A DNA stretch of 64,000 nt from the NCBI GenBank assembly GCA_043228905.1, contig JBHGNT010000022.1, positions 8,060,001 to 8,124,000 of the forward strand, given 5' to 3'. The stretch is from Azolla caroliniana. Its lineage: Eukaryota > Polypodiophyta. A program made the position numbers and the translations under genes. Positions 21,622 through 31,975 of the stretch are shown here, piece after piece (position 1 is the first letter of the stretch; each line of letters opens with the position of its first letter). Below the pieces are notes generated by a model, which saw only the letters and a list, made by a program, of their open reading frames with translations, was not told the origin of the DNA and did no database searches.

Positions 21622-24540
21622 TCATTTGCTGGTCCCCCCCGATTTGTTCGGGTCGGTTCGTGTGGATACCGGATCCTTCTGTCGGTTTTCCGGGATAGTC
21701 TTCGTCAGTATCGGTGTCGGTTCTTCCTCGGTCCGAATATCTTCAGCAGCGTCTGTCGGTGTCGGTTCCTCATCTTGCCGGATTTCCGGGTTTTGGTTGA
21801 ACGGGTTGGCTGGCATATTTCCCTTATACGGCTTTAGTCGAAATCCATTTGCCCACTTGCCGATGACATCTCCAGACAACGTGCCGAGCTGATACGACCC
21901 ATTGTACTCCTTGGTGATCCAGAACGGTCCGATCCATCGAAACCGCAACTTTCCCGGCATGTTCCCCATCCGTGTCTGGAATAGTAGTACCGATTTCCCG
22001 ACCTCGAACTCCTTTTCATTGCCACGCCGGTGTCGGTCCACGAAGGCTTTTCTCCTCCTTTGCTCCAGTTCGAGTTGTAGTAAGCTGGCTATTCGGTTTT
22101 CCTCTAATTCCAACAACGTCGCGAGCCGGATTCGTTCGGACTCGTTCTCACTTAAGCGCTCCTTCACCTGAATCCGTAAGCTGGGGATCTGGAACTCTAC
22201 CGGCATGACCGCTTCTAACCCGAATGCTAGTCGGAACGGGGTTGTCCGGATGCTAGTTTTGTAAGTTGTTCGGTACGCCCATAGCGCGCTTTGCAATTTC
22301 GTATCCCAGTCGGTCCGGTTCTCGTTGACGATTTTTCGTAGGATGTTCTGCAAAGTTTTGTTCGTTGATTCCGCTAGTCCATTGGCTTGAGGGTAGTAGG
22401 GAGTACTCTTTTTAGGTACCACCGCGTAAAATGACGTCAGGCTTTCTACTACCTGCCCGAGAAAATGTCCTCCTTGGTCACTTATAAGCTCGATCGGGCA
22501 TCCATACCGGCACCATATGCACTCGTACAGAAACTTTGCCGTGGACGCGGCCGTGTTGTCCCGTAAGGCCTTTGCTTCTACCCATTTGGTGCAATAGTCG
22601 GTCGCCACTATGACATACCGATTTCCGGTTCGCATTGCCGGTGGTTTGAAGGGACCGACAAAGTCCAACCCCCACTTTTGAAATGGTTCTAAGGGCAAGA
22701 CCGGGTGGTGTGGCATCCGGGCCTGCTCTGTGGGTTGGCCCAGTCGTTGACACAAATCGCATTCTCTGCTATACTTCACGGCATCTTTTAGGGTGGTCGG
22801 CCACCACAGTCCGCTTTGCCATATTTTCCGAGCGGTTGCGTCGCCGGCATAATGCCCGCCGGCAATTCCACAGTGGGCTTCCCTGAGGATTAGATCCTTC
22901 TCATCGCTCCGCACTGCTCGTCTCCAGATGCCATCTGCCCCCTTGTGATAGAGGGTGTCTCCAACCAAGCAGAAATGTCTACTTCTTACTGCTACCCTTT
23001 TCCTTTCATCGCGGTCCATGTTCTCCGGGGGAACTCCGGTGCTCAGGAATTGATGCATCTCAGTTAGCCATGTGTCTTCATCGGCTACCGTTGTATCCGT
23101 TGCCGGTTTCGTCGTGATCCGGAACAATTCGGTGTCGGCAAACTCATCCTGGACGCCGTCCCCTGCTTCTCCGGATTCGAGTCTGCTTAGATAGTCCGCT
23201 ACCGCATGCTGCGCCCCGGGTCGGTGGAAAATTTCGAATTCAAATTCCTGTAGTAGCAGTGTCCACCGTGCAATTTTTCCCGTCAGGGATGCCTTCGAGA
23301 CCAGGTAGAGTAGTGCCGAATGGTCGACATGGAAGGAAAACTTCCTTCCGAGCAGATAGTGCCTGTACTTTGTGACACTATACACCATTCCCAATGCCTC
23401 GCGTTCCGTCGTAGAGTAATTCCGTTCGGCTTTTGAGAGTTTCCGGCTTGCGTAGTACACCGGTCGGTACCATTTCGGCTCTGTGAGTTGCATCAGAACG
23501 CTGCCGATTGCTACGTCCGACGCGTCGACGAAGACGTGAAAGCTTTTACTCCAATCCGGCGGTTGCACCACCGGGGCTTGCGACAGCATAACCTTCAACG
23601 CTTTGTAGGATTCCTCCTCCGTCTCCGCCCATAGGAAGGGTACCCTATGTATGGCGGTATGTAACGGTGTAGCGAAGTCCGCGAGGTGCCGTATCATCCG
23701 GCTATGCCACCTTATTTGGCCCAGGAACCGGCTTAAAGCCTTTGCGTTACTTGGTGCTGGTGCATCGAGAATCGCCTTGACTTTATCCGGATCTACCGCG
23801 ATTCCTTCCTTACTCACCACGTGCCCTAGCAAGTTGCCGCTTGCCACTCCAAAGACGCACTTGGCCGGATTCAGGCTCAATCGGTACTCGCGGCACTTCT
23901 CCAAGCACAGCCGGAGGTGATCGAGATGCTCTCCGTGCCGGCTGTAGACCGCGAAATCGTCAAGGAAGACCTGCATAAAACCGGGGATATATTCCCCGAA
24001 AATTTCCATTATTATCCTTTGAAAGGTCGCTAGAGCCGTCTTTAGTCCGAACATCATCACGACCGCGACGAACACTCCCCATTCCGTCACGAACGTTGTC
24101 TTCTCTTGGTCGGCCGGGTTCATTCGTATTTGGTTGTAGCCGCTAAATCCATCCAGGAAGCTGTAAACTTCGTGCCCGGCTACCGCATCTAACACCCCGT
24201 CCGTAAATGGTAGTGGAAACGCATCGGTCACTGTTGCGGCATTCAGTTTTCGGTAGTCCACGCATACCCGGATTTTGCCGTTCTTTTTCGGGACCACCAC
24301 TATCGGACTCAGCCAGGTTGCCTGCTTGACCGGTCGGATAAATCCGACCCGGAGGAGCTTATCAATTTCCTCCTCCACCTTTGCCGCATAATTCGGATTC
24401 ATCCGGTACCTGCGTTGAGCAATTGGTTTCGCGTTCGTACTTAGGTGAATTTGGTGCTGATAGAGCTGGGGGTCCAGCCCTCGCATGTCTTCGTACGACC
24501 ACGCGAACACATCCTTGAAGTCTGTTAACAATGCTACCAT
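21622..24540 (-). CDS. Element C pol: RT, RNase H, integrase
   Basis: 972 codons, fully open. Reverse transcriptase: FIRPVKQATWLSP, KIRVCVDYRKLN, active site VFLDDFAVYS (FLDD at 192-195). RNase H: FVDASDVAIGSVL, ERNYSTTEREAL, VDHSALL. Integrase: HHCC zinc region ending CDLCQRLG, core Asp in GLDFVGP, DQGGHF, and Glu in ANGLAESTN; then a C-terminal GPFWITKEYNGSY domain and an acidic tail. No chromodomain. FGLKTALATFQ departs from the usual FGLKNAPATFQ, which may harm RT. It overlaps the end of the protease frame in another frame, so a deletion or frameshift near 24540 has separated it from gag-protease. Confidence 0.92.
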   Translation of the reverse strand: MVALLTDFKDVFAWSYEDMRGLDPQLYQHQIHLSTNAKPIAQRRYRMNPNYAAKVEEEIDKLLRVGFIRPVKQATWLSPIVVVPKKNGKIRVCVDYRKLNAATVTDAFPLPFTDGVLDAVAGHEVYSFLDGFSGYNQIRMNPADQEKTTFVTEWGVFVAVVMMFGLKTALATFQRIIMEIFGEYIPGFMQVFLDDFAVYSRHGEHLDHLRLCLEKCREYRLSLNPAKCVFGVASGNLLGHVVSKEGIAVDPDKVKAILDAPAPSNAKALSRFLGQIRWHSRMIRHLADFATPLHTAIHRVPFLWAETEEESYKALKVMLSQAPVVQPPDWSKSFHVFVDASDVAIGSVLMQLTEPKWYRPVYYASRKLSKAERNYSTTEREALGMVYSVTKYRHYLLGRKFSFHVDHSALLYLVSKASLTGKIARWTLLLQEFEFEIFHRPGAQHAVADYLSRLESGEAGDGVQDEFADTELFRITTKPATDTTVADEDTWLTEMHQFLSTGVPPENMDRDERKRVAVRSRHFCLVGDTLYHKGADGIWRRAVRSDEKDLILREAHCGIAGGHYAGDATARKIWQSGLWWPTTLKDAVKYSRECDLCQRLGQPTEQARMPHHPVLPLEPFQKWGLDFVGPFKPPAMRTGNRYVIVATDYCTKWVEAKALRDNTAASTAKFLYECIWCRYGCPIELISDQGGHFLGQVVESLTSFYAVVPKKSTPYYPQANGLAESTNKTLQNILRKIVNENRTDWDTKLQSALWAYRTTYKTSIRTTPFRLAFGLEAVMPVEFQIPSLRIQVKERLSENESERIRLATLLELEENRIASLLQLELEQRRRKAFVDRHRRGNEKEFEVGKSVLLFQTRMGNMPGKLRFRWIGPFWITKEYNGSYQLGTLSGDVIGKWANGFRLKPYKGNMPANPFNQNPEIRQDEEPTPTDAAEDIRTEEEPTPILTKTIPENRQKDPVSTRTDPNKSGGTSK

Positions 24541-24946
24541 TTACCGGTTGGGGCTTGTCTGCTGTGCCGAGGTCCACCTCCTCGAGTTGGGATGCTTTTA
24601 CCCTCTGGGATATCGTCATTTCCCTCTCTAGGGATTCCTGCGCTTGTCGCAGTTCCCGGATCGCCGCTTGGTCCGGTTCTTCCGGCGTCGTAATGTACGG
24701 TTCTACTGCCGCCGTGATATCCACCTCAAATAGTGGGACGATTCGTGGGTGTTCCTCGAGGTACCGCTCGACTTCCTCGTCCAGTAATCCCTCCAACATG
24801 TTAATGCTTTCCGCATACAATGGAGTTGCTTCCTTACTGGTGATCACCCGTGGTTGTGTCGTTACTCGTACCTTTGTTTTCCCTCGCCGGAATGTGATCA
24901 TGTTCTTTTGCCAGTTCTGCTTGATATGATCCGTTCGCAGCCATGG
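24362..24946 (-). pseudogene. Element C, continuation of the gag-protease frame after a TGA
   Basis: Same frame as gag. After the TGA at 24949-24947 it runs on from PWLRTDHIKQNW to about 24362. This is the usual link from protease to RT in this lineage. The frame meets pol out of register near 24540. Confidence 0.75.
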
Positions 24947-27517
24947 TCATCCTAGCAGTAGGGGGTACGCGCCTTGTACATTCAGCTGCAGCACCATGGC
25001 CGATATCCGGAATACGTGGCCTCCGATCGTTATTTCCAAATCCCGGATAAGCCCGGTCGGTCGGACTGAGCTAGTATCCGCCATGCGTAACCAGAAGGGG
25101 CATGGTTCCCATTCCCGGATGCCCAGGTCGTTGCATGTCTGTTGGCTGATGACATTTACCCCGGAGCCTCCGTCAATGATCGTTCCAGCAATTTCCTTTC
25201 CTTTCACGATTGCCGTGATCGCCGGGCTAGTTGTATCGACCACCGCTGGTCCTTCCTCCGGGTTGGAGAAGAATGCCGGTGCTGGCGTCGGCTTCGGTTT
25301 GCTGACGGATGCCTGTAGGTCTACCGTAAATCGTGGCACTAACTGTAGTAGTCGTGCTAACGGCAGCACGATTTGACAGTCCTGTAGCGCTTGCCACGTC
25401 GGGTTTTCTCCTGGCTGTATGATTTCTTCGTCTTTTGGCATATTTTGGTCTCTTACTTCTGCCGCATTCTGTTCATTGGCCTCCTTGATCCATTGTGTCG
25501 CTTGTTTTCTGATTGCCTCCTGGGCTTCCCACTCGGCGGTCTTTCCCTTTGACCGGGTTGTGACCTGCTGTACTTCTATTATTTCGGCTGTAACCATGTT
25601 GACTTCCGGCTGCTTGTCATAGCTTTTGCTTGGGCATTGGTTACTATAGTGGCCTTCCTTGCGGCAGTAATAACAGTACACCTTGTGACTGTTGCTCGTT
25701 TCTCCTTTGTCCCCGGTTTGGAGCGTGGGTATGCTCCGGCGGTCGTCTTCGGTTTTTCGGTTATCCGGTACCGATACCGGGTTGTCATTCCTTGCTGCCC
25801 CCCGACGTTCCTCTCTTCGGAAAAATCCACGCTTCTGATTCCGTCGGAAATTTCGGTTCCCTTGTCGCCTCTCTTCTCTGCGTCGGTCGTATTGCGGGGA
25901 TTCGTCTCGGTCGTGCCGGTCCCGGGGGTAGCTATCTTTGCGTCTCTCCTCTCGGTCATAGTTGTCGCGTCTTCTATCAGCGTATCCTTGTCGCCTCTCT
26001 TCTCTGCGTCGGTCGTCTTCCGGGGATTCGTCTCTGTCGTACCGGTCCCGGGGGTAGCTATCTCTGCGTCTCTCCTCTCGGTCATAGTTGTCGCGTCTTC
26101 TATCAGCGTATCTGTTACCGCGTTTGCGTTGGTAGCGGTCGTCTCTCCGGAATCGATCCTCGTCCGGGTTCTGATTGCGCGGTTCTATGTGTCGAACCGG
26201 TGCTGCTTGCCGATTTAACAGGTTATATTCGCATCGGTCCGTTGTATGGGCTCGAGAGTTGCAGATCACACATTGTGTCCGCAGGGTGCAGTCCACTGTT
26301 GAGTGCCCCGAATTTAGGCATGTTGTACATTGTAAGGCCTGTCGGAACCTCAGGTCTTCCTCCTTTGGGAGTGCCCGGTGTAACATCCCCATCGACAAGA
26401 AGGGGCTAGTCTTGTCCATTTCTAAAACCCAATCAATAACTTGGTCCATTGTGCTGGTTTGGAAATCAAGGACTCCGCACATTGTTCGAAGTGGCTCTTT
26501 CAGTGCGGCCAGAAAGACTGCTTTGGCTTCGTCTTCGGGTGGTGCTCTTGTCAGTTGGTTGTGCAGGGTCTGGAACCGAATGATGAATTGTGGCATAGTC
26601 TTGTTCTCTTCCTGCCGGGTGGTGTAGAACTGCCCGACCAATTCCCTTTGCTCAAATTGTCTGTGAAAAAACCTGAGGAATTTGGCCTTCAAGGCATCGA
26701 ATGTGGCAAAGCTGCCCGGTAAGTGCTTTGCGTGCCATTGGGCCGCCGGTCCTTCTAAGGTTATGCCGAATTCGGCGATTTTGGATCGTTCGGCTTCGGG
26801 CTCTGTCAGTCTTTGGGAGATATGGTTGGCTTCCCATGTTTGGAGGAATGCGTACACGTGTGCCTCCGCGTCGGCCTCATCCCGGTACTTTGGGTATGGG
26901 TACGGCATCGTGTCGTCCAACTGACTCTCCTGTTTCCTCCGCTCTCTGTCCGCTGTTGGCGTTGGTGTGAGAACCTTTGGTTCCTCCGCGGGTGTTGCCG
27001 GTGTCCGGTCCGTTGGTTCCTCCGCGGGTGTTGTCGGTATCCGCTCCCTCCGTTCCCTCGCGGTTGTTGTCGGTATCCGGTCAGCCTTCCTCGGCGGTTG
27101 CCGGTCACCGAATTCCAGGGTTATTTCTTCCTCTGGCGCCGGTGTTACTGAGTGTTCCGACCCCTCGTCCTCCCGGTTGTTTGGTGTGTCGTGGCTGCTT
27201 TTATACCGGGATGCAACGCTTCCGTCGCTTTCCGACTCCGCCTCAAGTGTTGCGAATGCTTCCGAGTCCCCGTCGCCCGCGGCGAGCGTCTGCAGTATCG
27301 TTTCCGCCTCTTGCAGGCTTGTTATGCTACTGCCTTCGTCGGGGATTTGCAAAACCCGGAACTGTAGTGCTTCTTCTGCGACTCTCCAAAGAGTTTTGGA
27401 GAATGACCGATCCCGCCAGATCTCGTCGACGGCTTGCTGCAGGGCTTCCCGTCGTTGCTCGCGTTCGGTGTATCGTCTCCCTCGTTCGGTGATGTGGTCG
27501 TCGTTTGGTCTAGACAT
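24947..27517 (-). CDS. Element C gag-protease
   Basis: Start chosen at ATG 27517 (MSRPNDDH); the longer upstream frame runs into the LTR. About 857 residues. Order: coiled N-terminus; a Thr/Pro-rich repeat region; retrotransposon gag capsid region (FATFDALKAKFLRFF..EQRELVGQFYTTRQ split around residues 250-400); two Cys-rich knuckle-like stretches; an Arg/Asp/Tyr-rich tandem duplication (DRRRDNYDREERR copies, about 26100-25860); a CCHC knuckle CYYCRKEGHYSNQC; and an aspartic protease with IIDGGSGVNVIS. It ends at TGA after GAYPLLLG where the family normally continues, so one nonsense change has cut it. Confidence 0.88.
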   Translation of the reverse strand: MSRPNDDHITERGRRYTEREQRREALQQAVDEIWRDRSFSKTLWRVAEEALQFRVLQIPDEGSSITSLQEAETILQTLAAGDGDSEAFATLEAESESDGSVASRYKSSHDTPNNREDEGSEHSVTPAPEEEITLEFGDRQPPRKADRIPTTTARERRERIPTTPAEEPTDRTPATPAEEPKVLTPTPTADRERRKQESQLDDTMPYPYPKYRDEADAEAHVYAFLQTWEANHISQRLTEPEAERSKIAEFGITLEGPAAQWHAKHLPGSFATFDALKAKFLRFFHRQFEQRELVGQFYTTRQEENKTMPQFIIRFQTLHNQLTRAPPEDEAKAVFLAALKEPLRTMCGVLDFQTSTMDQVIDWVLEMDKTSPFLSMGMLHRALPKEEDLRFRQALQCTTCLNSGHSTVDCTLRTQCVICNSRAHTTDRCEYNLLNRQAAPVRHIEPRNQNPDEDRFRRDDRYQRKRGNRYADRRRDNYDREERRRDSYPRDRYDRDESPEDDRRREERRQGYADRRRDNYDREERRKDSYPRDRHDRDESPQYDRRREERRQGNRNFRRNQKRGFFRREERRGAARNDNPVSVPDNRKTEDDRRSIPTLQTGDKGETSNSHKVYCYYCRKEGHYSNQCPSKSYDKQPEVNMVTAEIIEVQQVTTRSKGKTAEWEAQEAIRKQATQWIKEANEQNAAEVRDQNMPKDEEIIQPGENPTWQALQDCQIVLPLARLLQLVPRFTVDLQASVSKPKPTPAPAFFSNPEEGPAVVDTTSPAITAIVKGKEIAGTIIDGGSGVNVISQQTCNDLGIREWEPCPFWLRMADTSSVRPTGLIRDLEITIGGHVFRISAMVLQLNVQGAYPLLLG

Positions 27518-27544
27518 CCATCCCCCGGTTGTCCTCTGCACTTT

Positions 27545-27569
27545 GCAGGAATCGTGGTCGCCAAAATAG
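27545..27569 (-). other. Primer binding site region of element C
   Basis: Just inside the 5' LTR, minus strand: CTATTTTGGCGACCACGATTC. The same TTTGGCGACCACGAT word stands next to LTR D. The tRNA it matches was not identified. Confidence 0.6.
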
Positions 27570-27932
27570 TGTTGCCTGTCTGGCCGGACTAGCCTCAACA
27601 CAGGTGTCTATCCGACACTTCTCCAAAGGGGTGGTAAGGGTTGGATGCTAGGTTACACGCGTAAGATGATTACAATTAAGCACATACGGTAAACAATACG
27701 AGATACAGATAAACACGCAATAATTACTATTGTATTACTTCCGTCCCCCCTTTACAAATCATCGGATCCTTTTATAGGCATCCGGCAAGGTTACAATCAG
27801 TGCGCTTAGGCAACCGACATCCGAATCGGTCCGGATCCGTCCCTCCGAATAATAATTCTACTATTATTTACTTCCTATTATCCGATCCGATTCCGCCTTC
27901 CCACTTGTCCTTGCTCTTCTGACCGGCCAACA
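27570..27932 (-). repeat. 5' LTR of element C
   Basis: It starts TGTTGGCCGG (27932, minus) and ends CAGGCAACA (27570). Near-identical partner of 17813-18200. Confidence 0.93.
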
Positions 27933-27937
27933 CTATT

Positions 27938-28151
27938 CAATAGGAACCTATAAATAAGGTCATACATGTATTCTCAAATAAATTCGAATCAACACCAGTC
28001 TTTAGCTCTCATTACTTATCTTGTGAAAAAAGCTCAACATAGTGCAACGTGTGAACAAACCTTTTGAGAATCTCTGATTACTCAAAGGTCAAGAGTCACA
28101 CCACTACTCTCTACACATTAACTATGTGTCATAGAATCATATTCTATGACA
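27938..28151 (+). repeat. 3' LTR of chromovirus I, second part
   Basis: It continues the LTR after element C, with a CTATAAATAAGGTC TATA-like motif (about 27947) and ends TTCTATGACA at 28151. A hairpin of 14-bp arms (ATGTGTCATAGAAT, three-base loop, reverse complement) covers 28124-28154 at the LTR end. Confidence 0.65.
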
Positions 28152-28664
28152 CATAACTAATGAGCTACATATTCCCCTATTATTCCTTGGTCGAACCCAT
28201 CGTGGTCGCCAAATTTGTGTTACTCCTCTCCTGGACTAGCCACTAACACAGGGTGTCCTTCCAGATCACTTCACCACAGGGGTGGTTGCGGTAAGGATTT
28301 CCGACTCTGATAGGTTTCAATCGGTTAATGTCTGGTGGAGATCCAATTCACAACACACAGTGTTACACGCGTAAGATCAATACATTAAACATAGGACCGA
28401 ATAAAGATCAGATAGATAATAATAACACGCTCTTATATTAATGTTTCATGCTTCATACAATGATATCCGGATCCTTTTATAGGCATCCGGTCTGTGCTAC
28501 AAATGAATCAGTCCGGATCCGAATCGGCATACCTCTTCCGGATCCGAATCGGCATACCTCTTCCGGATCCGTCTGTTCCTAACATAATTCTTAATTATTT
28601 AATTATATTTCTAGGAACCAGCTCGCCTCTTCCTCCTTCCATACTTGGCCGCCACTGGCCAACA
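28152..28664 (-). mobile_element. LTR D (28218-28664) with short leader, Ty3 remnant
   Basis: The LTR has TG...CA ends (TGTTGGCCAGTG on minus, 28664, to GGAGTAACA at 28218). It shares the GGATCCTTTTATAGGCATCCGG block (likely TATA region) with element C's LTR. On its low-coordinate side about 60 bp of leader remain, including TTTGGCGACCACGATGGG, the primer site. The body is gone; element I abuts it. Confidence 0.7.
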
Positions 28665-29545
28665 TCCCCATGACTATGAGTCTTCACATTCCCAAGAGAG
28701 AGAGTGGTTGTTGTAGTTAGTTAATGAAGAGAGTGGGTGACTATATATAAAGCACCCTTCTCACAGTTCATACTAGGTCGGTTGTGACTCCTTGTTATGC
28801 TACATTTTGTAATTCTTATTCTACTTGTGAAATATACACTTTCTTCTTGAGTATTCCATTTTCCTCTCATTTATCTATCTTGAGTTCTCTTTTCTCTCCT
28901 CTGTTTTTCTCTCACACATATACGCGCATAACGCACATAACACACATCTATTCCATTGCACAAGAATCATCATCGATTCTTTATAGAGAGGTACTTGCAA
29001 TGTGACTCTTAAAACCTTTCGTGCCTTCATTGCCCCCAGCCTGTTGTCATGAAGATCCGTCACTACATGCGGATCGTGAGGCAGAACCGCCAGGGTCCTG
29101 GACTGGAAGGATTCGAAGTTTTTACTAGCTTTAGTGACGAAGGCTTTTAAAATAGATTGAGAGAGATTGAGATTAATATGAGATGTAAACGCTTGACTTT
29201 AGGTTGAGAGAGATTGATATGGCGAGAGAGAGATAGAGAGTGAGACAAATAAGTTCGAACTTTTAACTTTAGATTTGAGAGACAAGATATATCATCAATT
29301 GGATAACGAATTTCTTACTTTTAATTTTAATTTTGATATAAAGTACAAAGCTCCCTTTTATCTTTTTCATCCACCCTTTTATAGATGCTCACATGCATCA
29401 TATGATGCATGTGAGGGTACAAGACATGCATACACTTCATGGAATGCATGTTTGCCATTTGGCGCTTATGCATCACATGTCACTCAATCAAGCTCTAATA
29501 TGAGAATTTACATGTAAAGCTATAATGATAAAAATATAATCTTTA
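28665..29545. other. Anonymous AT-rich stretch, possible promoter
   Basis: A TATA-like CTATATATAAAGCACCC at about 28741 is followed by pyrimidine-rich DNA with many CTCTT words, in the style of an LTR or plant promoter, but no partner LTR was found. GA-rich DNA lies at 29155-29270. A perfect 24-bp palindrome (CACATGCATCAT and its complement) lies at 29390-29413. No gene recognised. Confidence 0.35.
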
Positions 29546-29550
29546 AAGAA

Positions 29551-29615
29551 ATGATTTGGCTTAATGGTAAACCTATTGCTTCCTATCTTGGAGGTGTAGA
29601 GTTCGAGTTTTGCTT
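29551..29615 (+). other. tRNA-like block
   Basis: TTGGCTTAATGGTAAA (A-box-like), then about 30 nt, then GAGTTCGAGTTTTGC (B-box-like), starts about 43 nt apart. Possibly a tRNA-derived SINE head or part of an unrecognised LTR. Confidence 0.45.
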
Positions 29616-30405
29616 ACATCTTTTTCTTTTATGCACAAAATATTATTAGGCTTTTGGACCTAATATCTTTAAGACACCATGCACCGCGATCAACCGACCC
29701 AACCGATCCATCCGATTTGCATCCGTTTGGTTTGGCCCAGTTAGCATCTCGAGTCTCTTGCCGGTCACTGGCTCACCGGCTCCGTCCCTGGTTGCCGCCG
29801 GCTCACCATCACCATCGGTTTTGGTTGGCCAAAAACTTTTACAAGTAGCTAGGCCACACCCACTCATCCAATTAGCTTAGTTCAAGTCACCTTGAACTCT
29901 CTATCTTCCACACATAGACACAAAGATAATAACTTTTATTCTGCCTTATATATGGTAAGATCCTTATTTGTCCTGTCTATGTGGGATCTCTCATAGTTTT
30001 ATCCTTCTCTTTTCCTTTGCAAACTTCCTACCCTCATAACTTGAAACTTAGATGTTCGTTTCTTATGTAGTAAAGTGCATTTGAAAGCTCTTGAAGACCT
30101 CCATCTTTTTGTACTAAGATATTAAACTTATTTAAAATAGTATTTTCACTATTATGAATCATACTTGATTTTGTATGTTTTATGCGATTTTCACACCATT
30201 GCCGAAAATCTTCACGACACCGTCTTGTGAAAGACACTGGTTGAGGAAACAAATCAAAAGTAGAGAAAACAATCCATGAATTGTTAGCTATTCTTTAGAC
30301 ACAATGCAATGTATCATATCTATAGACAACAACCAAAGTACTTATATTCAGAAACAAGCCCTTACAAGTCATAGTTATGAACCTTTCAATACTTCTTCAA
30401 CCTGC
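29616..30405. other. No gene recognised
   Basis: Single-copy-looking DNA with short unconvincing frames. A CCGGTCACTGGCTCACCGG inverted word pair lies near 29760. Nothing else can be supported. Confidence 0.3.
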
Positions 30406-31400
30406 TCTTGTTTATTGCAAATTTGAAGGCGATCCAATACATTATATTGTCAACTCAAAAAATATGCTTCATCTTTCCACATCAACCATCTTGCCGGTTA
30501 CCACCAACTTCCTATACATCACAAATTGGAAGGCAGACCAATAGATTATATTGTCAACTCAACAAATATGATTCCTCTTTCCACATCAACTATCTTGCCG
30601 GTTACCACCAAATTCCTATCATCCAACTTCCTATATACTCTCCTGATGGGCTTATGCTTCGGTTCCCACACCATCATCACTCATCCATATAAAAAACGTA
30701 CAAATTGCTTCATGAAGTCCTCATCAACCATCTCATCGATTACCACCAAATTCCTGCACAGAGATAATAAATGGGTTTAAATTCCTCATCTTCTCATGAG
30801 AATATGCTTCGGCCTCCACACCATCATCACTCATCCTTATCCAAACCATGAAAATTGTTTCGTTGAGTTCACATCAATCATCTCGCCGAATACCACGAAA
30901 ATAACTTGCAAATACAACAATACAATGAGTCTTGTTGGCTCATCTCCTCACGAGAATATGCTTCACCTCCCACACCCTCATCACTCATCCTTATCAAAAC
31001 ATACATTCTTCTTCATCAATTCCACATCAAACATCTAGCCGATTATCGCCAAAATCTTGTACATACAAACAATTAATGAGTCTAGTCTTCTCAAGAGACT
31101 GTGCTTCAACCCCCACACCACAATCACTCATCATTATAATAAAAAAAATTTAATAAAATGAATCGTGCTTCATAAATCGACATCAAACATCTCACTCACG
31201 CTGATTTACCACCAAAATCGTGTACCTACAAAAATAAAGTGGCACCACTCCCCTCGTTTGCTAATTAAATTTGTTACAGCCCTCAACACCTTCATCACTC
31301 ATCCTTATCCAAAATTAGGAGATGCTTCATTTTCCACATCCAACATCTCACCCCTGTCACTCCACACAACTGCCCCTATCACATCCGCCTCTTTTATCTC
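30406..31400. repeat. Degenerate tandem array, period about 150 bp
   Basis: Six to seven diverged copies share the words AATATGCTTC, CACACCATCATCACTCATCC, CATCAACCATCTTGCCG and TTACCACCAAA in the same order. Anchors lie near 30650, 30803, 30956, 31104 and 31280. Short ORFs over it are translations of the repeat. It lies just beyond the 3' end of LINE H (minus strand); a link to the LINE is unproven. Confidence 0.65.
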
Positions 31401-31529
31401 CTTCTTGTCAAATTGTAAGTTGAAAAGAGTAAGAAGAAAAAACTATATACTTCACAATTATATTTGAAATAAGAAAGGACTAGGAGGAGGGAATAACCAA
31501 CGTGGTGGAGCAGAATTCCAACTCCAATG

Positions 31530-31975
31530 TGATTCATCTAGCCAAAGATGTATTGGCCACCATATTTAACGAAGTTTTCGCCTTTGCTTATGCACCTTTT
31601 CTGGTGTTCCTTTAATATTATCATACTCTCCCTTAACTATGTGCACCAAGTTGTCCCAAAACATCTTAATCATATCCACCACATTGTACTCGATGCCTTT
31701 ATATTTCTTGTTGCAACGACACTTCCACCACACCTATAAGGCATTAACTGAAACAATATTCCAAAAAAAAGAATTTCTAAAATATTTACCACCAACAATG
31801 TTTGGACGAACTGCTTCAATTGTAGTCTCTGACATACGTAATGCTTCCGTGCATTGCTCCGCCTCATACAAAGATACCACACATTCAAAGACCCCTAGAA
31901 CAGCCCCCCATGTAACAACTGCTCCCTTATATTTACAAGAAAACATCCTCAATATTCTTCCCCAATACTTTCGAC
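31530..31975 (-). pseudogene. LINE H, 3' end of ORF2 (cut off by element G)
   Basis: The minus strand reads SRKYWGRILRMFSCKYKGA, VVTWGAVLGVFEC and, after a stop near 31734, WWKCRCNKKYKG and VDMIKMFWDNL. This is the C-terminal tail that follows the RT zinc-binding domain in plant LINEs. It resumes the protein that breaks off at FWTCSVAR at 48164, so G inserted between the two halves. Confidence 0.72.

Larger units (their letters stand above)
17813..27932 (-). mobile_element. Nearly complete Ty3 element C (Tat/Athila-like) with extra ORF
   Basis: 10.1 kb, minus strand, with LTRs at 27932-27570 (5') and 18200-17813 (3'), TG...CA ends and a 5-bp target duplication CTATT (17808-17812 and 27933-27937). 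Order: LTR, primer site (TTGGCGACCACGA, next to 27570), gag-protease, RT-RNase H-integrase, a 470-bp gap with an ATTT microsatellite, a long third ORF, LTR. There is no chromodomain; FLDD in RT and the extra ORF point to the Tat/Athila side of Ty3. LTRs differ by a few bases and one indel of about 25 bp, so insertion is fairly recent. It split the LTR of element I. Confidence 0.92.

Noticed and set aside
25630-27569. Long plus-strand Cys/Ser-rich ORFs
   Set aside because: Antisense shadows of the gag of element C, caused by its GC-rich codon use.
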